64,000 nt of DNA from Paenibacillus puerhi (GTDB lineage: Bacteria; Bacillota; Bacilli; Paenibacillales; NBRC-103111): assembly GCF_009846885.1 (NCBI RefSeq), contig NZ_WUWM01000007.1:174627-238626 (forward strand), given 5' to 3'. Below the pieces are notes generated by a model. It saw nothing but the letters and a program-made list of their open reading frames with translations. It searched no databases and was not told the origin of the DNA. Positions within the stretch are counted from its first letter, which is position 1; the number at the start of each line of letters is the position of its first letter. Below, one piece after another: positions 43,707 to 52,164 of the stretch. The translations under genes and the position numbers were made by a program.

Positions 43707-45437
43707 CTAAGGAAGCTCCAACAGTTCCTTAACGCGTAGTTCAAGCTCCACCATAGAGAAGGGCTTGTGCATGTAGCCGTCCGCTCCGTATTGCAGGCCC
43801 CGGCTCACATCCTCCTCGCGCCCCCGTCCGGACAGAATCATAATCTTCATCCCGTACGGTCGCTCATCCTTTTCCTGCAGCCGCTTGAGCAGAGCATAGC
43901 CATCGAGACGCGGCATGACGCCGTCCAAGATGCATAGATGCACGGGCTGCTCCATCATGATCTGATAAGCCTCCTCCCCATCGACAGCCTCTTGAAAGTC
44001 AACGGGCAGATGCTTCAGCTTCGCGATCAGGATCGACCGCAGAATCTTGTCGTCGTCAGCGATCAGCACGCGCTTGCGCACGCTCGTCTGCGCGAGCTGG
44101 GTTGCATTGGCCGCAGCCTCTCCATCCATGCGCAATACGACGCGATTGCGGCCGCCTTCCTTTGCCGCGTACATGGCACTATCCGATATTTCTATCCAAC
44201 TCTGCACATCCATGCCGCTTACCCATTCGGAGATACCCGCTGAGAACGTGATTCGATAAGCCTGCCCTTCGTTTTGAGCGACCGGCTCAACCTGGGCAAG
44301 CTTCAGGATATGTTCGATCGTCTTCTTGGCATCGGGGCCGCTCGTATTCGGAAATACGATGACGAATTCCTCTCCTCCGAAGCGGGCTAAGACATCCGTA
44401 CTCCGCAGATTATCCTGCAGAAGATGGGCAAGGCCCTGCAGGACGAGGTCACCCACATGGTGCCCATAGGTATCGTTAATAGACTTGAATCGGTCAATGT
44501 CAATAAACGCAAGGGAAATAGGCCCGGGGTAACGGCCGATTCGTTGTAGCTCTACCTGTATCTGATGATCGAAGAACCGGCGGTTATACACCCCGGTCAA
44601 TGGATCCCGGAACGCCATCTGCTCGAAGGTTTTCGTTCTCTTGAGCAGGCTGTAAATACGTGCGGCTAGCTCCTCGTATTGAAAAGGCTTCGTCACGTAA
44701 TCATCCGCCCCTAGATAGAAGCAGCGTACCTTGTCATTTACGTCCTCGCGACCCGACAAGACGATCAGCGGAAGCCACTTCAGTGTGGGGTCTTCCTTCA
44801 AACACTCAAATAACTCATAGCCGCTCACCGGATGCATCATCAGATCGAGCGTCACAAGCTGGTAAGACTTCTCGCGAAGCAGCTTCTCCGCCGTAGCGAC
44901 GTCAGCCGCCTCGTCTACCTCATACCCGTCCAGGCGGAGCCGCCGGACCAGATAGGAACGTAAAACCTCGTCGTCATCGATGACGAGAAGCCGCTCACCG
45001 CCCGGTTGCATCAGGGAACGGTGCATGCGTTCCTGTTGCTCGTCAAGCTCAAGCTCTCGCCCGTATATGTCCAGCTCCAGCTCCAGCTCAAGTAAAATAG
45101 GGGCAGACTTCTCTACGCAGTGCGAATACGAGCCGATCGCTTCGGAAGCCTGTCCTTTGTTTTCTTCAGACTGCGTCCACTCCCATACTTCCACCAGCTT
45201 CTGCGCGGCAGCCCCGACGCGGACAAAGCCGAACATCGGAGCGCTTCCCTTTAAGGTGTGGGCAACGCGGTAGATGCTCTTAGCGGTTTCCTGCCTATCA
45301 TCCGGTTTAGCCTCCGACGACAGCCACTCCCGGAGCTGAGCCAATTGTTTGGCCAGCTCGGAGACATACTTGCGCTTGCCCTCCTTCATGAGACGCTGTT
45401 CCCTATCGCTTCTGTCGTTTCCAGAGCTGTGACGCAA
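43707..45437 (-). CDS. HPt-REC-GGDEF-REC hybrid signalling protein
   Basis: The protein has 576 residues. Residues ~25-130 are an HPt domain with the phosphorylated His in RVAHTLKGSAPMFG. REC1 (~145-265) has VIDDDEVLRSYL and the acceptor Asp in LVTLDLMMHPVSG. GGDEF (~275-435) has RFGGEEFVIVFP, an active-type site. REC2 (~455-576) has LIADDDKILRS and LCILDGVMPRLDG. It is probably a phosphorelay-controlled diguanylate cyclase. TTG 45437 with GGGAGTGAGC upstream is used; ATG 45389 is the alternative. It follows a stand-alone REC gene by 42 bases, so the pair likely forms one relay. Confidence 0.9.
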   Translation of the reverse strand: MRHSSGNDRSDREQRLMKEGKRKYVSELAKQLAQLREWLSSEAKPDDRQETAKSIYRVAHTLKGSAPMFGFVRVGAAAQKLVEVWEWTQSEENKGQASEAIGSYSHCVEKSAPILLELELELDIYGRELELDEQQERMHRSLMQPGGERLLVIDDDEVLRSYLVRRLRLDGYEVDEAADVATAEKLLREKSYQLVTLDLMMHPVSGYELFECLKEDPTLKWLPLIVLSGREDVNDKVRCFYLGADDYVTKPFQYEELAARIYSLLKRTKTFEQMAFRDPLTGVYNRRFFDHQIQVELQRIGRYPGPISLAFIDIDRFKSINDTYGHHVGDLVLQGLAHLLQDNLRSTDVLARFGGEEFVIVFPNTSGPDAKKTIEHILKLAQVEPVAQNEGQAYRITFSAGISEWVSGMDVQSWIEISDSAMYAAKEGGRNRVVLRMDGEAAANATQLAQTSVRKRVLIADDDKILRSILIAKLKHLPVDFQEAVDGEEAYQIMMEQPVHLCILDGVMPRLDGYALLKRLQEKDERPYGMKIMILSGRGREEDVSRGLQYGADGYMHKPFSMVELELRVKELLELP

Positions 45438-45479
45438 CCAAGCTCACTCCCGATCTATGTACATGATAAAGCGCATCGC

Positions 45480-45863
45480 CTAAGTCGAACGCTGCTGAAT
45501 AAGTTCCTGAACGGTATCGATCAATTGAAGGGGGCTGAAGGGCTTAACGATATATTGCGTAACCCCGGCCTCTTTCGCGCGCTCGCGATCCTTATCGAGA
45601 GCTTTGGCCGTCAGAAGAATTACGGGCGCCTCACGGTTCGCCCCGTCCTGACTTCGCAGCCATTCGCATACTTCGACGCCGGTCTGCTCCGGCATCATAT
45701 AGTCCAAAATAACCAGATCAAACGACTCGCTCCGCAAGCGTTCGACTGCCTCCCTGCCGTCGGTCGCTTCGGTGATGTCATAGCCTTCGTCTGCAAGCGT
45801 CTCCGTAAGTAAAAAACGGAGGGCTTCCTCATCATCGGCAAGCAATATTCTATAGGCGCTCAT
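45480..45863 (-). CDS. Stand-alone response regulator receiver protein
   Basis: The 127-residue protein consists of a single REC domain. RILLADDEEALRFLLTETLA supplies the acidic pocket, LVILDYMMPEQTGVEV the phospho-acceptor Asp (~residue 53), VILLTAKALDK the Thr, and YIVKPFSPLQL the Lys. No output domain is present, so it acts as a CheY-like or phosphorelay intermediate. GGAGAG precedes the ATG. It is co-directional with the HPt-REC-GGDEF-REC gene; no histidine kinase is nearby. Confidence 0.92.
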   Translation of the reverse strand: MSAYRILLADDEEALRFLLTETLADEGYDITEATDGREAVERLRSESFDLVILDYMMPEQTGVEVCEWLRSQDGANREAPVILLTAKALDKDRERAKEAGVTQYIVKPFSPLQLIDTVQELIQQRST

Positions 45864-46076
45864 TCGTATTCTCTCCGCTTCTCATCTGGCAATTTCATCT
45901 GTTTCATTATAGCATGAACCGGAAATATTGGGTAAAAAAAAGAAAGAAAAGCCGACAACATCCTACTCAAAAATAAGTTTCATAATCCTTAAGAACTATG
46001 TTAATATGTTTATAAAGAGTTCTTTAGAGAACGGTATCGAAAACCTAGGGAAAACGTCCTATAGAAAGGGTGATTT

Positions 46077-46463
46077 ATGATGCAGCCTGTCGAACAATTA
46101 ATACGCAAGGTGTCCCGGTATATTTCATTCGGCCAGCCCGTCTCCTCGGGTTCGGTGATCAGCCAGCGCCTCTCCGATCCACGCATCCCGATGCAAGCCT
46201 ATTATCTGTCCCTGAGAACTCAGAACGAGCAGGATCAGTACTACCATGAGGTTTGGTTGAAAAAGGAAGGCTACTTCGCCATCACCGAAGCCTGGTACAA
46301 GGAAAGCTCGGTGACCCGGAAGCTTCACCAGGATAACCTGACCTTTGAGCAGCTTGCGTTGTCCATAGGCGAAGAGGATGCCAACGCTATCGTCATGAGG
46401 ATCAGTGAGATCATCAAGAAATCGGAGAAAGAGGATTGGAGGCCGCTTTCCAGGCGAGCCTAA
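46077..46463 (+). CDS. Conserved hypothetical protein, 128 aa
   Basis: The protein is soluble and mixed alpha/beta: MMQPVEQLIRKVSRYISFGQ, PMQAYYLSLRTQNEQDQYYH, EVWLKKEGYFAITEAWYKES, then a C-terminal helix NAIVMRISEIIKKSEKEDW. No family is recognised. AAAGGGTGA lies before two adjacent ATGs (46077 and 46080). It is divergent from the response regulator and followed by a weak hairpin, then the convergent GGCT gene. Confidence 0.6.
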   Translation: MMQPVEQLIRKVSRYISFGQPVSSGSVISQRLSDPRIPMQAYYLSLRTQNEQDQYYHEVWLKKEGYFAITEAWYKESSVTRKLHQDNLTFEQLALSIGEEDANAIVMRISEIIKKSEKEDWRPLSRRA

Positions 46464-46521
46464 GCCCCATGCTAATTAAGCGGTCGTTCTCAACTTGGGA
46501 ACGGCTTCTTTGCGCGCTGTC

Positions 46522-46893
46522 TCAGCGGCTTCGCCACGAACCCCCTTCAATCTCCGGATAACCGTGCGAATGCTTCCACGCGTAAGTCCAGCCCTCTCTC
46601 TCTTCCCGTAAGCCATCGCGTATCCAGACCCGTTCATAGTCATGTCCTTTTTCCGTTCCGTAGTATTCTTCCAGCTCTTCGAGTCTTGGCATTCCTTCCT
46701 CGGCAATTACCATCCACTCTCCTTGAACCCTTCCATGTGTTCCTGCTCCGGACAGCACAAGGCCGGGATAGCCTCCGGCGTCAAACAGTCTGCCGTACAC
46801 GGCGCCTGGCCGTACCGACCATACATAAGGAGCGATGACAGGATGATTCGCTTCCCCCACCAACAAGGTTCCATACACAAACAACGGGATCAA
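46522..46893 (-). CDS. Gamma-glutamylcyclotransferase-like protein
   Basis: The protein has 123 residues. The family opening LFVYGTLLVGEANHPV (YGTL motif), VRPGAVYGRLFDAGGYPGLV and the acidic block RLEELEEYYG (catalytic Glu) fit the GGCT/AIG2 fold. The C-terminus adds a short GWTYAWKHSHGYPEIEGGSW tail, typical of the YkqA-like bacterial group. TTG 46893 is used because AGGAGTGAG lies five bases upstream. The substrate is unproven. Confidence 0.8.
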   Translation of the reverse strand: MIPLFVYGTLLVGEANHPVIAPYVWSVRPGAVYGRLFDAGGYPGLVLSGAGTHGRVQGEWMVIAEEGMPRLEELEEYYGTEKGHDYERVWIRDGLREEREGWTYAWKHSHGYPEIEGGSWRSR

Positions 46894-47053
46894 GGCTACT
46901 CACTCCTTCTGAGCCAAAGCTTGCGCCTACCCTGCTGCGGCTTTCTTTAAATCATACCATATGCCGCCTGACGCTTCCTCGGGAATACCGGACTATCTTT
47001 AAATCACGGCAACCGTTCCCTCGCCAGACATGAATAGCAAAGGCTATCAAAAA

Positions 47054-47106
47054 ATCCGACAGGTTATGAGGGGATTCCTCAGCGATCGCTGCCGGATGTT
47101 TTTTTG
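47054..47106 (+). terminator. Orphan bidirectional hairpin upstream of the TauE gene
   Basis: ATCCG-ACAG ... CTG-CCGGAT with an internal TGAGG/CCTCA stem, followed by T-rich runs on both strands (GTTTTTTT on plus, TTTTTTG on minus). No gene ends nearby on either strand. The 46894-47256 gap shows no other feature. Confidence 0.5.
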
Positions 47107-47256
47107 CATGGAAACTGGCACCAGATCTCTTTACGCCCACATATAGTGGGGGAGAAGGGCACAGCAGGAAAATGTTGAAAAATAATAATTGCACATCGGT
47201 TAACTTGGGATTATAATAATGCTGACCGACAAGATAACTTGAGGTGGGAAAAGTAA

Positions 47257-48033
47257 ATGGAGATGAACATTGTTTTGATGGGCGCGCTTGTCGGGCTCTT
47301 GGTTGGTTTGACGGGTGTAGGCGGAGCTGCTCTGCTGACTCCTCTGCTTGTATTTCTGGGTATCCAGCCCACCGTTGCGGTAGCCACCGACCTCTTCTAT
47401 AACTCGATTACCAAGCTGTTCGGCAGCATTCAGCATGTGCGCCAGAAGACGGTGAATGTTACGCTCGTCAAGCACTTGGCTATGGGTAGTGTGCCAAGCG
47501 CCGTGTTTGCTATCGTATTGCTAAGGTTTTATCCGCCCCTGCAAGGCTACCAGGATGCGATTATCAAGCATTCGCTTGGCATCGTCCTGATCGTAGTCGC
47601 CCTTTTGAGTCTCGCGAAGGTTTGGATTTCGCCCAATAAGACCAACTCCATCCAGGATAAGTCTTTGACCGATAAAAAAGGCCTTTCTATTCTGATCGGC
47701 GTGCTGCTCGGCTTTATCGTCGGCCTGACCTCGATCGGCTCCGGTTCTCTCTTTGCACTGGCCATGATGTTTTTCTACCGTTTGAAAGCCGCCGAGCTGG
47801 TCGGTACCGACATCGTCCACGCTTTCTTGCTCGTATCGGCTGCCGGTCTGATGCATGCAGGCTTCGGCAATATCGATTACCTGCTCGCCTTCAACTTGCT
47901 TGTCGGATCCGTTCCCGGCGTTCTGCTCGGCAGCAGCTTGTCCGCCAGGGTGCCGGCGAAGCCTCTTCGCACGGTTATGGCTGCGATCATCCTGATCAGC
48001 GGCATCAAGCTGGCAGGCTTGAACATCCTGTAA
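47257..48033 (+). CDS. TauE/SafE family membrane permease
   Basis: The protein has 258 residues and seven to eight TM helices. The N-terminal MGALVGLLVGLTGVGGAALL and the mid-protein repeat LLGFIVGLTSIGSGSLFALA are the duplicated G-x-GS/GA motifs of the TauE/SafE family (sulfite, sulfoacetate or other organic-anion export). Substrate unknown. GAGGTGGG precedes the ATG by nine bases. Single gene with a terminator. Confidence 0.88.
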   Translation: MEMNIVLMGALVGLLVGLTGVGGAALLTPLLVFLGIQPTVAVATDLFYNSITKLFGSIQHVRQKTVNVTLVKHLAMGSVPSAVFAIVLLRFYPPLQGYQDAIIKHSLGIVLIVVALLSLAKVWISPNKTNSIQDKSLTDKKGLSILIGVLLGFIVGLTSIGSGSLFALAMMFFYRLKAAELVGTDIVHAFLLVSAAGLMHAGFGNIDYLLAFNLLVGSVPGVLLGSSLSARVPAKPLRTVMAAIILISGIKLAGLNIL

Positions 48034-48048
48034 GATTTCATCGAAAAA

Positions 48049-48078
48049 AGCCAAAAGTCATCCGCTTTTGGCTCTTGT
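48049..48078 (+). terminator. Terminator of the TauE/SafE gene
   Basis: AGCCAAAAG / CTTTTGGCT stem with a 6-base loop and a short T-containing tail, 15 bases past the stop. Confidence 0.7.
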
Positions 48079-48172
48079 CATGATGTTCTGTAAGTTAAGG
48101 CTTCCGCTGACAGCTCCGACGGGCGGACCAACACCCCGTGCTATCGCCCCCGCACCGCTCTAGCCTGCCTTG

Positions 48173-48457
48173 TTAAGGCCTGGCAGCGAGCCCGCGAGTC
48201 TTGACTATAATTTTGCGGATGCTGTCTTCGCTTAAGTGGAACTTGCCGATCAGCTCTGTAACGGAGTATCCGTTCTGATATAGCCGGAATATCTCATGGT
48301 TCCGCTTTTGTATCGACTGCCGGGTGCCGTTGTTCTCGCCCCAGCCTGCGCGCGTCTGGTCTTTCTTCGGAATATAAATAATCTCACCTTGTATATAGTC
48401 CTGCAGCTGCTTGAGCAGGTTAGGTGGCAAAATGTCCCTTCCATTCTTGTACCCCAC
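48173..48457 (-). CDS. CD3324 family (Mor/HTH-like) protein
   Basis: The protein has 94 residues. MGYKNGRDILPPNLLKQLQD, YIQGEIIYIPKKDQTRAGWG and ENNGTRQSIQKRNHEIFRLY match the CD3324/YraL group, followed by an HTH-like segment (YSVTELIGKFHLSEDSIRKI). A DNA-binding role is likely by family. GTG 48457 has GGAGG nine bases upstream and lies inside a short overlapping leader frame. The region above it is unusually rich in signals (see 48711-49119). Confidence 0.8.
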   Translation of the reverse strand: MGYKNGRDILPPNLLKQLQDYIQGEIIYIPKKDQTRAGWGENNGTRQSIQKRNHEIFRLYQNGYSVTELIGKFHLSEDSIRKIIVKTRGLAARP

Positions 48458-48518
48458 CGATGAATGCCTCCTTTCGCGCCGTATTGGCGTTACTTCCGAA
48501 AGTCGTCAGCATTTTCAT
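48420..48518 (-). CDS. Possible 32-aa leader peptide overlapping the CD3324 gene
   Basis: ATG 48518 follows a near-perfect AGGAGGTGTGA by seven bases. The frame MKMLTTFGSNANTARKEAFI...KGHFAT runs to 48420 and overlaps the CD3324 start by 38 bases in another frame. The ribosome site of the CD3324 gene lies within it. That arrangement suits translational coupling. Confidence 0.4.
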   Translation of the reverse strand: MKMLTTFGSNANTARKEAFIGGVQEWKGHFAT

Positions 48519-48710
48519 CTTCACACCTCCTATGAATGTGCCCTTTGGATACACAGGATTCGCTAGTCTTGAGGGGCATACAAGAAAACCTCTATTGAAG
48601 CTTTTCAAGATGGGCGCCCGTACCATTCGACCATGCATGCTTTTTGCTAATCCGCAACTTCCTCCCAAGCATAAGCATGCTCTAAGAGCATCAAAACGCC
48701 GGAATGGCCG

Positions 48711-48743
48711 GAAAAGAAAAAAAACACGATCTGCCGATGCGTG
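48711..48743 (-). terminator. Strong terminator upstream of the CD3324 gene
   Basis: On the minus strand CACGCATC-GGCA-GATCGTG is followed by TTTTTTTTCTTTT. It would end a ~190-nt transcript from the promoter at 48940. Confidence 0.75.
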
Positions 48744-48814
48744 CCCGAATGCCTCTTATGTTCTGTTCCTGTAAAAGACGGGGTTCAGGTGACGGTGATG
48801 GAGAAAATGCTTAT

Positions 48815-48874
48815 TCACTTGTAATCAAATCCTCTTGCCATAATCATCATAGTCGCGTTTGTCACTACCAACAT
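48815..48874 (-). CDS. Possible 19-aa peptide
   Basis: ATG 48874 lies six bases after AAGGGAGTGG and ~30 bases after the predicted transcription start. It reads MLVVTNATMMIMARGFDYK then TGA. It sits between a good promoter and a strong terminator, so it is either a leader peptide or the product of a short RNA. Confidence 0.35.
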   Translation of the reverse strand: MLVVTNATMMIMARGFDYK

Positions 48875-48911
48875 CACACGCCACTCCCTTCTTTAGAATG
48901 TATTAAACCTT

Positions 48912-48940
48912 ATTATACCCATTGTTTCCCAAAATGTCTA
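48912..48940 (-). promoter_or_regulatory. Sigma-A promoter, minus strand
   Basis: TAGACA (48940-48935), a 17-base spacer and TATAAT (48917-48912). Confidence 0.75.
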
Positions 48941-48975
48941 TTTGCTTATATCCCAGTTAATCCGTATGTAGAGGC

Positions 48976-49119
48976 GGGGCCCGAAGGCCCCATGAGAAGC
49001 TTCCTTCGGACACGCTAGCATCCGCTGGAATCCGAAGCTGAAGCTCCTCACCATCATGCGATCCCTGCTTACGCAGAGATCACCTCAGTTAATGTAATCA
49101 TCGTTTCCGATCACTCCTT
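48976..49119 (-). ncRNA. Highly structured RNA region with a 10-codon frame
   Basis: Minus-strand order: AAGGAGTGA ribosome site (49119-49111); frame MITLTEVISA (49101-49069); a 9-bp hairpin with a GUAA loop (49081-49060) over the end of that frame; a two-part hairpin with 10-bp and 7-bp perfect stems (49049-48994); and GGGGCC-UUCG-GGCCCC (48991-48976). Both tetraloops are of especially stable types. I do not recognise a known riboswitch class. No T-run follows. Confidence 0.45.
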
Positions 49120-49238
49120 TCGTAGAGTGTTAGCTGGCCGGCTACAGTACTATTAACGCATGGAAGGCCGGATCCCCGCAAGGTGAAGAATCGTTATAGC
49201 TATTTTATACCGAGAGGCCGCGAGCCGCGGAGAGCGTG

Positions 49239-50873
49239 TTAGAGGCGGTCTTCGGCATGCCCCGTCCATATAACCTCCCAGTTCCGGTCAAGCGTCGATT
49301 CGATCGTCCCGCGCTCCATAATGTAGCTGGCCAAAAGCTCCGCCATATCGGTCGGTATATCCTTGACGATCGGCTTCCCCCGGAACATCGCATAATTGCC
49401 GCCGCCTGCGGCCCGATAGTTATTCATAACCACCTCATACTCGCCCTCGGGATCGAGAGGGGCTCCTTGATAGCGCAGTCCGGAGACACGCTGGCCGACT
49501 GGCTTTGAAATGTCTAGCTTGTATTCGATCCCTTCCCACATGTCGTAATTGTAATGCTGCGGCTTCGGATCGCTGAAAGCGGCACTTACCCGGATCTCCC
49601 CATGCCCATCATACGTCTCGAAGTACCCGGCCGTTTGCTCCAGCGCAGCTTCAATGTCCTTCCCGCTTACGCGGATGACCTGCAGCGTGTTGGGATAAAT
49701 ATAATTCGACACGATATCTCTCATCGTTATAAGTTCAGGAAATCCCGGCGATATATTGTCGAAAAGCGCCGTATTGGAGATCGGGGCGCCGGAAATCTCC
49801 ATCTGGACACGATTGATAAACTCGATCAGCGGATGCTCCCTCAAGCGGACCTCCATCGGATCGAGCACCCGCATATCGCCGACCAATCTCCCTATAGGCT
49901 GGTCCAGCCAAACCTGGGTCAACCGCTCATGCGGATCGGCGAGCTCCAATATTTGGGCATCCGGCGCCGCACCCTCAGGCGAGAGCAGCTCCGTCTCCAC
50001 TGCGGCTATATGCCAACGGCCTTCCCGATCCCGCTCTACGCTAAGAACGGCTTTACCCAGCCAGCCGCCTGCGCTGCCGGGCTGCAGAACCGGAACTCCG
50101 CACACTCGGGCGCCCGGGATAACCCGATGCTGATGCCCGGTCAATAGCAGATCGATCCCTTCAACCTCGCGGCAAAGCGCAAATCCCTGATTCTCCCCCG
50201 TTAGCGGCTCTGTCGGCTCGCCCGTCTCCAGATGACATTCGAAGCCCCCGTGATAAGAGACAATAACGATATCCGCTCCTTCCCTCTCACGCAGTTCTTT
50301 TACCCACCGCTTGGCCGATTGGACGGCATCCTCGAAGACAAGACCGGCTATATGCTCCGCTTTCTCCCAGTTAGGGATATACGGAGTAGTCAGTCCGAGC
50401 ACCGCAACCTTTACTCCGCCAAACCTCCTGAGGATATAGGGCTGTCCCAAAAAAGGCTCCTTGTCGGCTTCCCGAACAATATTGGCGCACAGCCACGGGA
50501 ATGACGATTCGGCAACTGCTTTGCTTAGCAGCTCCATCCCATAGTTGAACTCATGATTCCCGACGACGGCTGCATCGTATCCCAGTTCATTGAGACAAGA
50601 GATCATCGGATTCGGCTCTTCCCGGTTCAAGCGCGCATGATGATAAGCCAAGGGCGTGCCCTGGATCAGGTCCCCATTGTCCACAAGAAGCACATAATCC
50701 TGCTTTCGGCGCTCTTCGCGAATCAACGTCGCCAGCTTGGCGAGCCCGCTTTCGATCGGGTTATGATTTGCATATTGGATGGGCATGATATTCCCGTGAA
50801 TGTCGGATGTTTCCAGCACAGTAATCTTGAGCGAGTCTTGGGGAGATTGGGTCACAGCAGCGGTCAACTCCAT
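49239..50873 (-). CDS. Metallophosphoesterase of the 2',3'-cyclic-nucleotide phosphodiesterase / 5'-nucleotidase family
   Basis: The protein has 544 residues. The N-terminal calcineurin-like domain has the metal sites LETSDIHGNI, VDNGDLIQGTPL, VVGNHEFNYG, IVSYHGGFE and LTGHQHRV. The C-terminal 5'-nucleotidase domain has NTALFDNISPG, the NTLQVIRVSGKDIEAALEQT block, EYEVVMNNYRAAGGGNYAMF. It resembles each half of YfkN/CpdB, but there is no signal peptide or wall anchor at the chosen start, which would make it cytoplasmic. ATG 50873 lacks a good ribosome site; the frame is open another 47 codons and includes a hydrophobic stretch (LLTLWLFFIDFA), so a longer exported form cannot be excluded. Confidence 0.87.
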   Translation of the reverse strand: MELTAAVTQSPQDSLKITVLETSDIHGNIMPIQYANHNPIESGLAKLATLIREERRKQDYVLLVDNGDLIQGTPLAYHHARLNREEPNPMISCLNELGYDAAVVGNHEFNYGMELLSKAVAESSFPWLCANIVREADKEPFLGQPYILRRFGGVKVAVLGLTTPYIPNWEKAEHIAGLVFEDAVQSAKRWVKELREREGADIVIVSYHGGFECHLETGEPTEPLTGENQGFALCREVEGIDLLLTGHQHRVIPGARVCGVPVLQPGSAGGWLGKAVLSVERDREGRWHIAAVETELLSPEGAAPDAQILELADPHERLTQVWLDQPIGRLVGDMRVLDPMEVRLREHPLIEFINRVQMEISGAPISNTALFDNISPGFPELITMRDIVSNYIYPNTLQVIRVSGKDIEAALEQTAGYFETYDGHGEIRVSAAFSDPKPQHYNYDMWEGIEYKLDISKPVGQRVSGLRYQGAPLDPEGEYEVVMNNYRAAGGGNYAMFRGKPIVKDIPTDMAELLASYIMERGTIESTLDRNWEVIWTGHAEDRL

Positions 50874-51098
50874 TGTCCAAATTTTGACTTTTATTATCCA
50901 TTCGCACCCCAATTGCACCGGAGGGAATGATGTATCTATCTTAGCAAAATCAATAAAAAAGAGCCACAGTGTAAGTAATGGGTCAGATTTACTCACACAT
51001 AAGCCGGCTTTCACAATATTTTAATTATTCAATTCTCCATTTTGTGGTATAGTGTAATTGTTTGACAAATAAACAGAATTTACTGGAGGTCAATTGGT

Positions 51099-52070
51099 AT
51101 GTTTAAGAAAATGACGGCTCTCAGCCTCTCTCTGATCCTGACGGCTGGACTTGCCGCTGCTTGCGGAACGAAAACGGAAACACCGGGAGGAAATGCTCCT
51201 GCCCCGAACGGCGCCAAACAAGAGGCTCCTGCAGCCAAAGGCTTCGAGCCGAAAGAGCTTCGCGTTCAATTCGTTCCTTCGCAAAGCGCCGAAACGCTCG
51301 AAGCGAAAGCTAAGCCACTGGAGAAGCTTCTGGGGGACAGGCTCGGCATTCCTGTCAAAGTAACCGTCTCGACCAACTATAACACCGTCATCGAGGCAAT
51401 GTCCTCGAAACAAGTCGATGTCGGCTTCCTGCCTCCAAACGCCTATGTACTGGCGCATGACGAGAAGAAAGCGGCTGATCTGCTTCTGCAGGCCCAGCGC
51501 TATGGCATCGACGATGCAACAGGCGCTGAAACGACGGAGCTTGTAGATTTCTATAAAGCGATGATTATCGTCAAGAAGGACTCTCCGATCAAAACGCTCA
51601 CGGACCTGAAGGGCAAATCGATCGCTTGGCAAGGCGTAACGTCCTCAGCTGGCTTCGTATGGCCGGCTAACGACATGAAGAAAGCAGGCGTCGATCCGGA
51701 GAAAGACGTCAAAGGTATCGAAGTCAAGGGCCATGATAAAGGCGTACTTGCCGTATTGAACGGTCAAACCGATGCAGCGGCTATTTTCCAAGATGCTCGC
51801 AATACCGTGAAAAAGGACAAGCCGGACGTCTTCGAGCAAACACGCGTCCTGGCCTTCACTTCCAAAATCCCTAACGATACGATTACCGTCCGCACGGATA
51901 TGGATCAAGCCTGGAGAGACAAGATTGCTAACGCCTTTATCGAGATCGGCAAAGATCCGGAAGGCAGCAAAATCATCTATGAAGTATACTCGCACCGCGG
52001 CTATGTCAAGTCCGACGACAAAAACTTCGATATCGTACGCGAGTACTCCAAGGACGTTGGTCAAAAATAA
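51099..52070 (+). CDS. phnD: Phosphonate/phosphite-type ABC transporter, binding lipoprotein
   Basis: The protein has 323 residues. A lipoprotein signal (ALSLSLILTAGLAAAC, Cys at ~22) and a short linker precede a PhnD/PtxB-type fold: KELRVQFVPSQSAETLEAKA, VSTNYNTVIEAMSSKQVDVG, FLPPNAYVLAHDEK, SPIKTLTDLKGKSIAWQGVT and FQDARNTVKKDKPDV. It binds a small phosphorus anion outside the membrane; phosphonate, phosphite or phosphate cannot be told apart here. CTGGAGGT precedes the ATG. It has its own terminator and is 2.5 kb away from phnCEE, on the opposite strand. Confidence 0.9.
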   Translation: MFKKMTALSLSLILTAGLAAACGTKTETPGGNAPAPNGAKQEAPAAKGFEPKELRVQFVPSQSAETLEAKAKPLEKLLGDRLGIPVKVTVSTNYNTVIEAMSSKQVDVGFLPPNAYVLAHDEKKAADLLLQAQRYGIDDATGAETTELVDFYKAMIIVKKDSPIKTLTDLKGKSIAWQGVTSSAGFVWPANDMKKAGVDPEKDVKGIEVKGHDKGVLAVLNGQTDAAAIFQDARNTVKKDKPDVFEQTRVLAFTSKIPNDTITVRTDMDQAWRDKIANAFIEIGKDPEGSKIIYEVYSHRGYVKSDDKNFDIVREYSKDVGQK

Positions 52071-52109
52071 TCAGGCTTCTGCTCGAGGATAGGAGCTTAA
52101 GTGGACAAA

Positions 52110-52160
52110 GGCTGTCCCGGAAAGATCGATTCCGATCATTTCCGCGGACAGCCTTTTTTT
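52110..52160 (+). terminator. Bidirectional terminator between phnD and thrC
   Basis: AAAGGCTGTCC-CGGAAA pairs with TTTCCG-CGGACAGCCTTT around an inner GATCGATTCCGATC loop, followed by TTTTTTT on plus. Confidence 0.9.
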
Positions 52161-52164
52161 GTTA

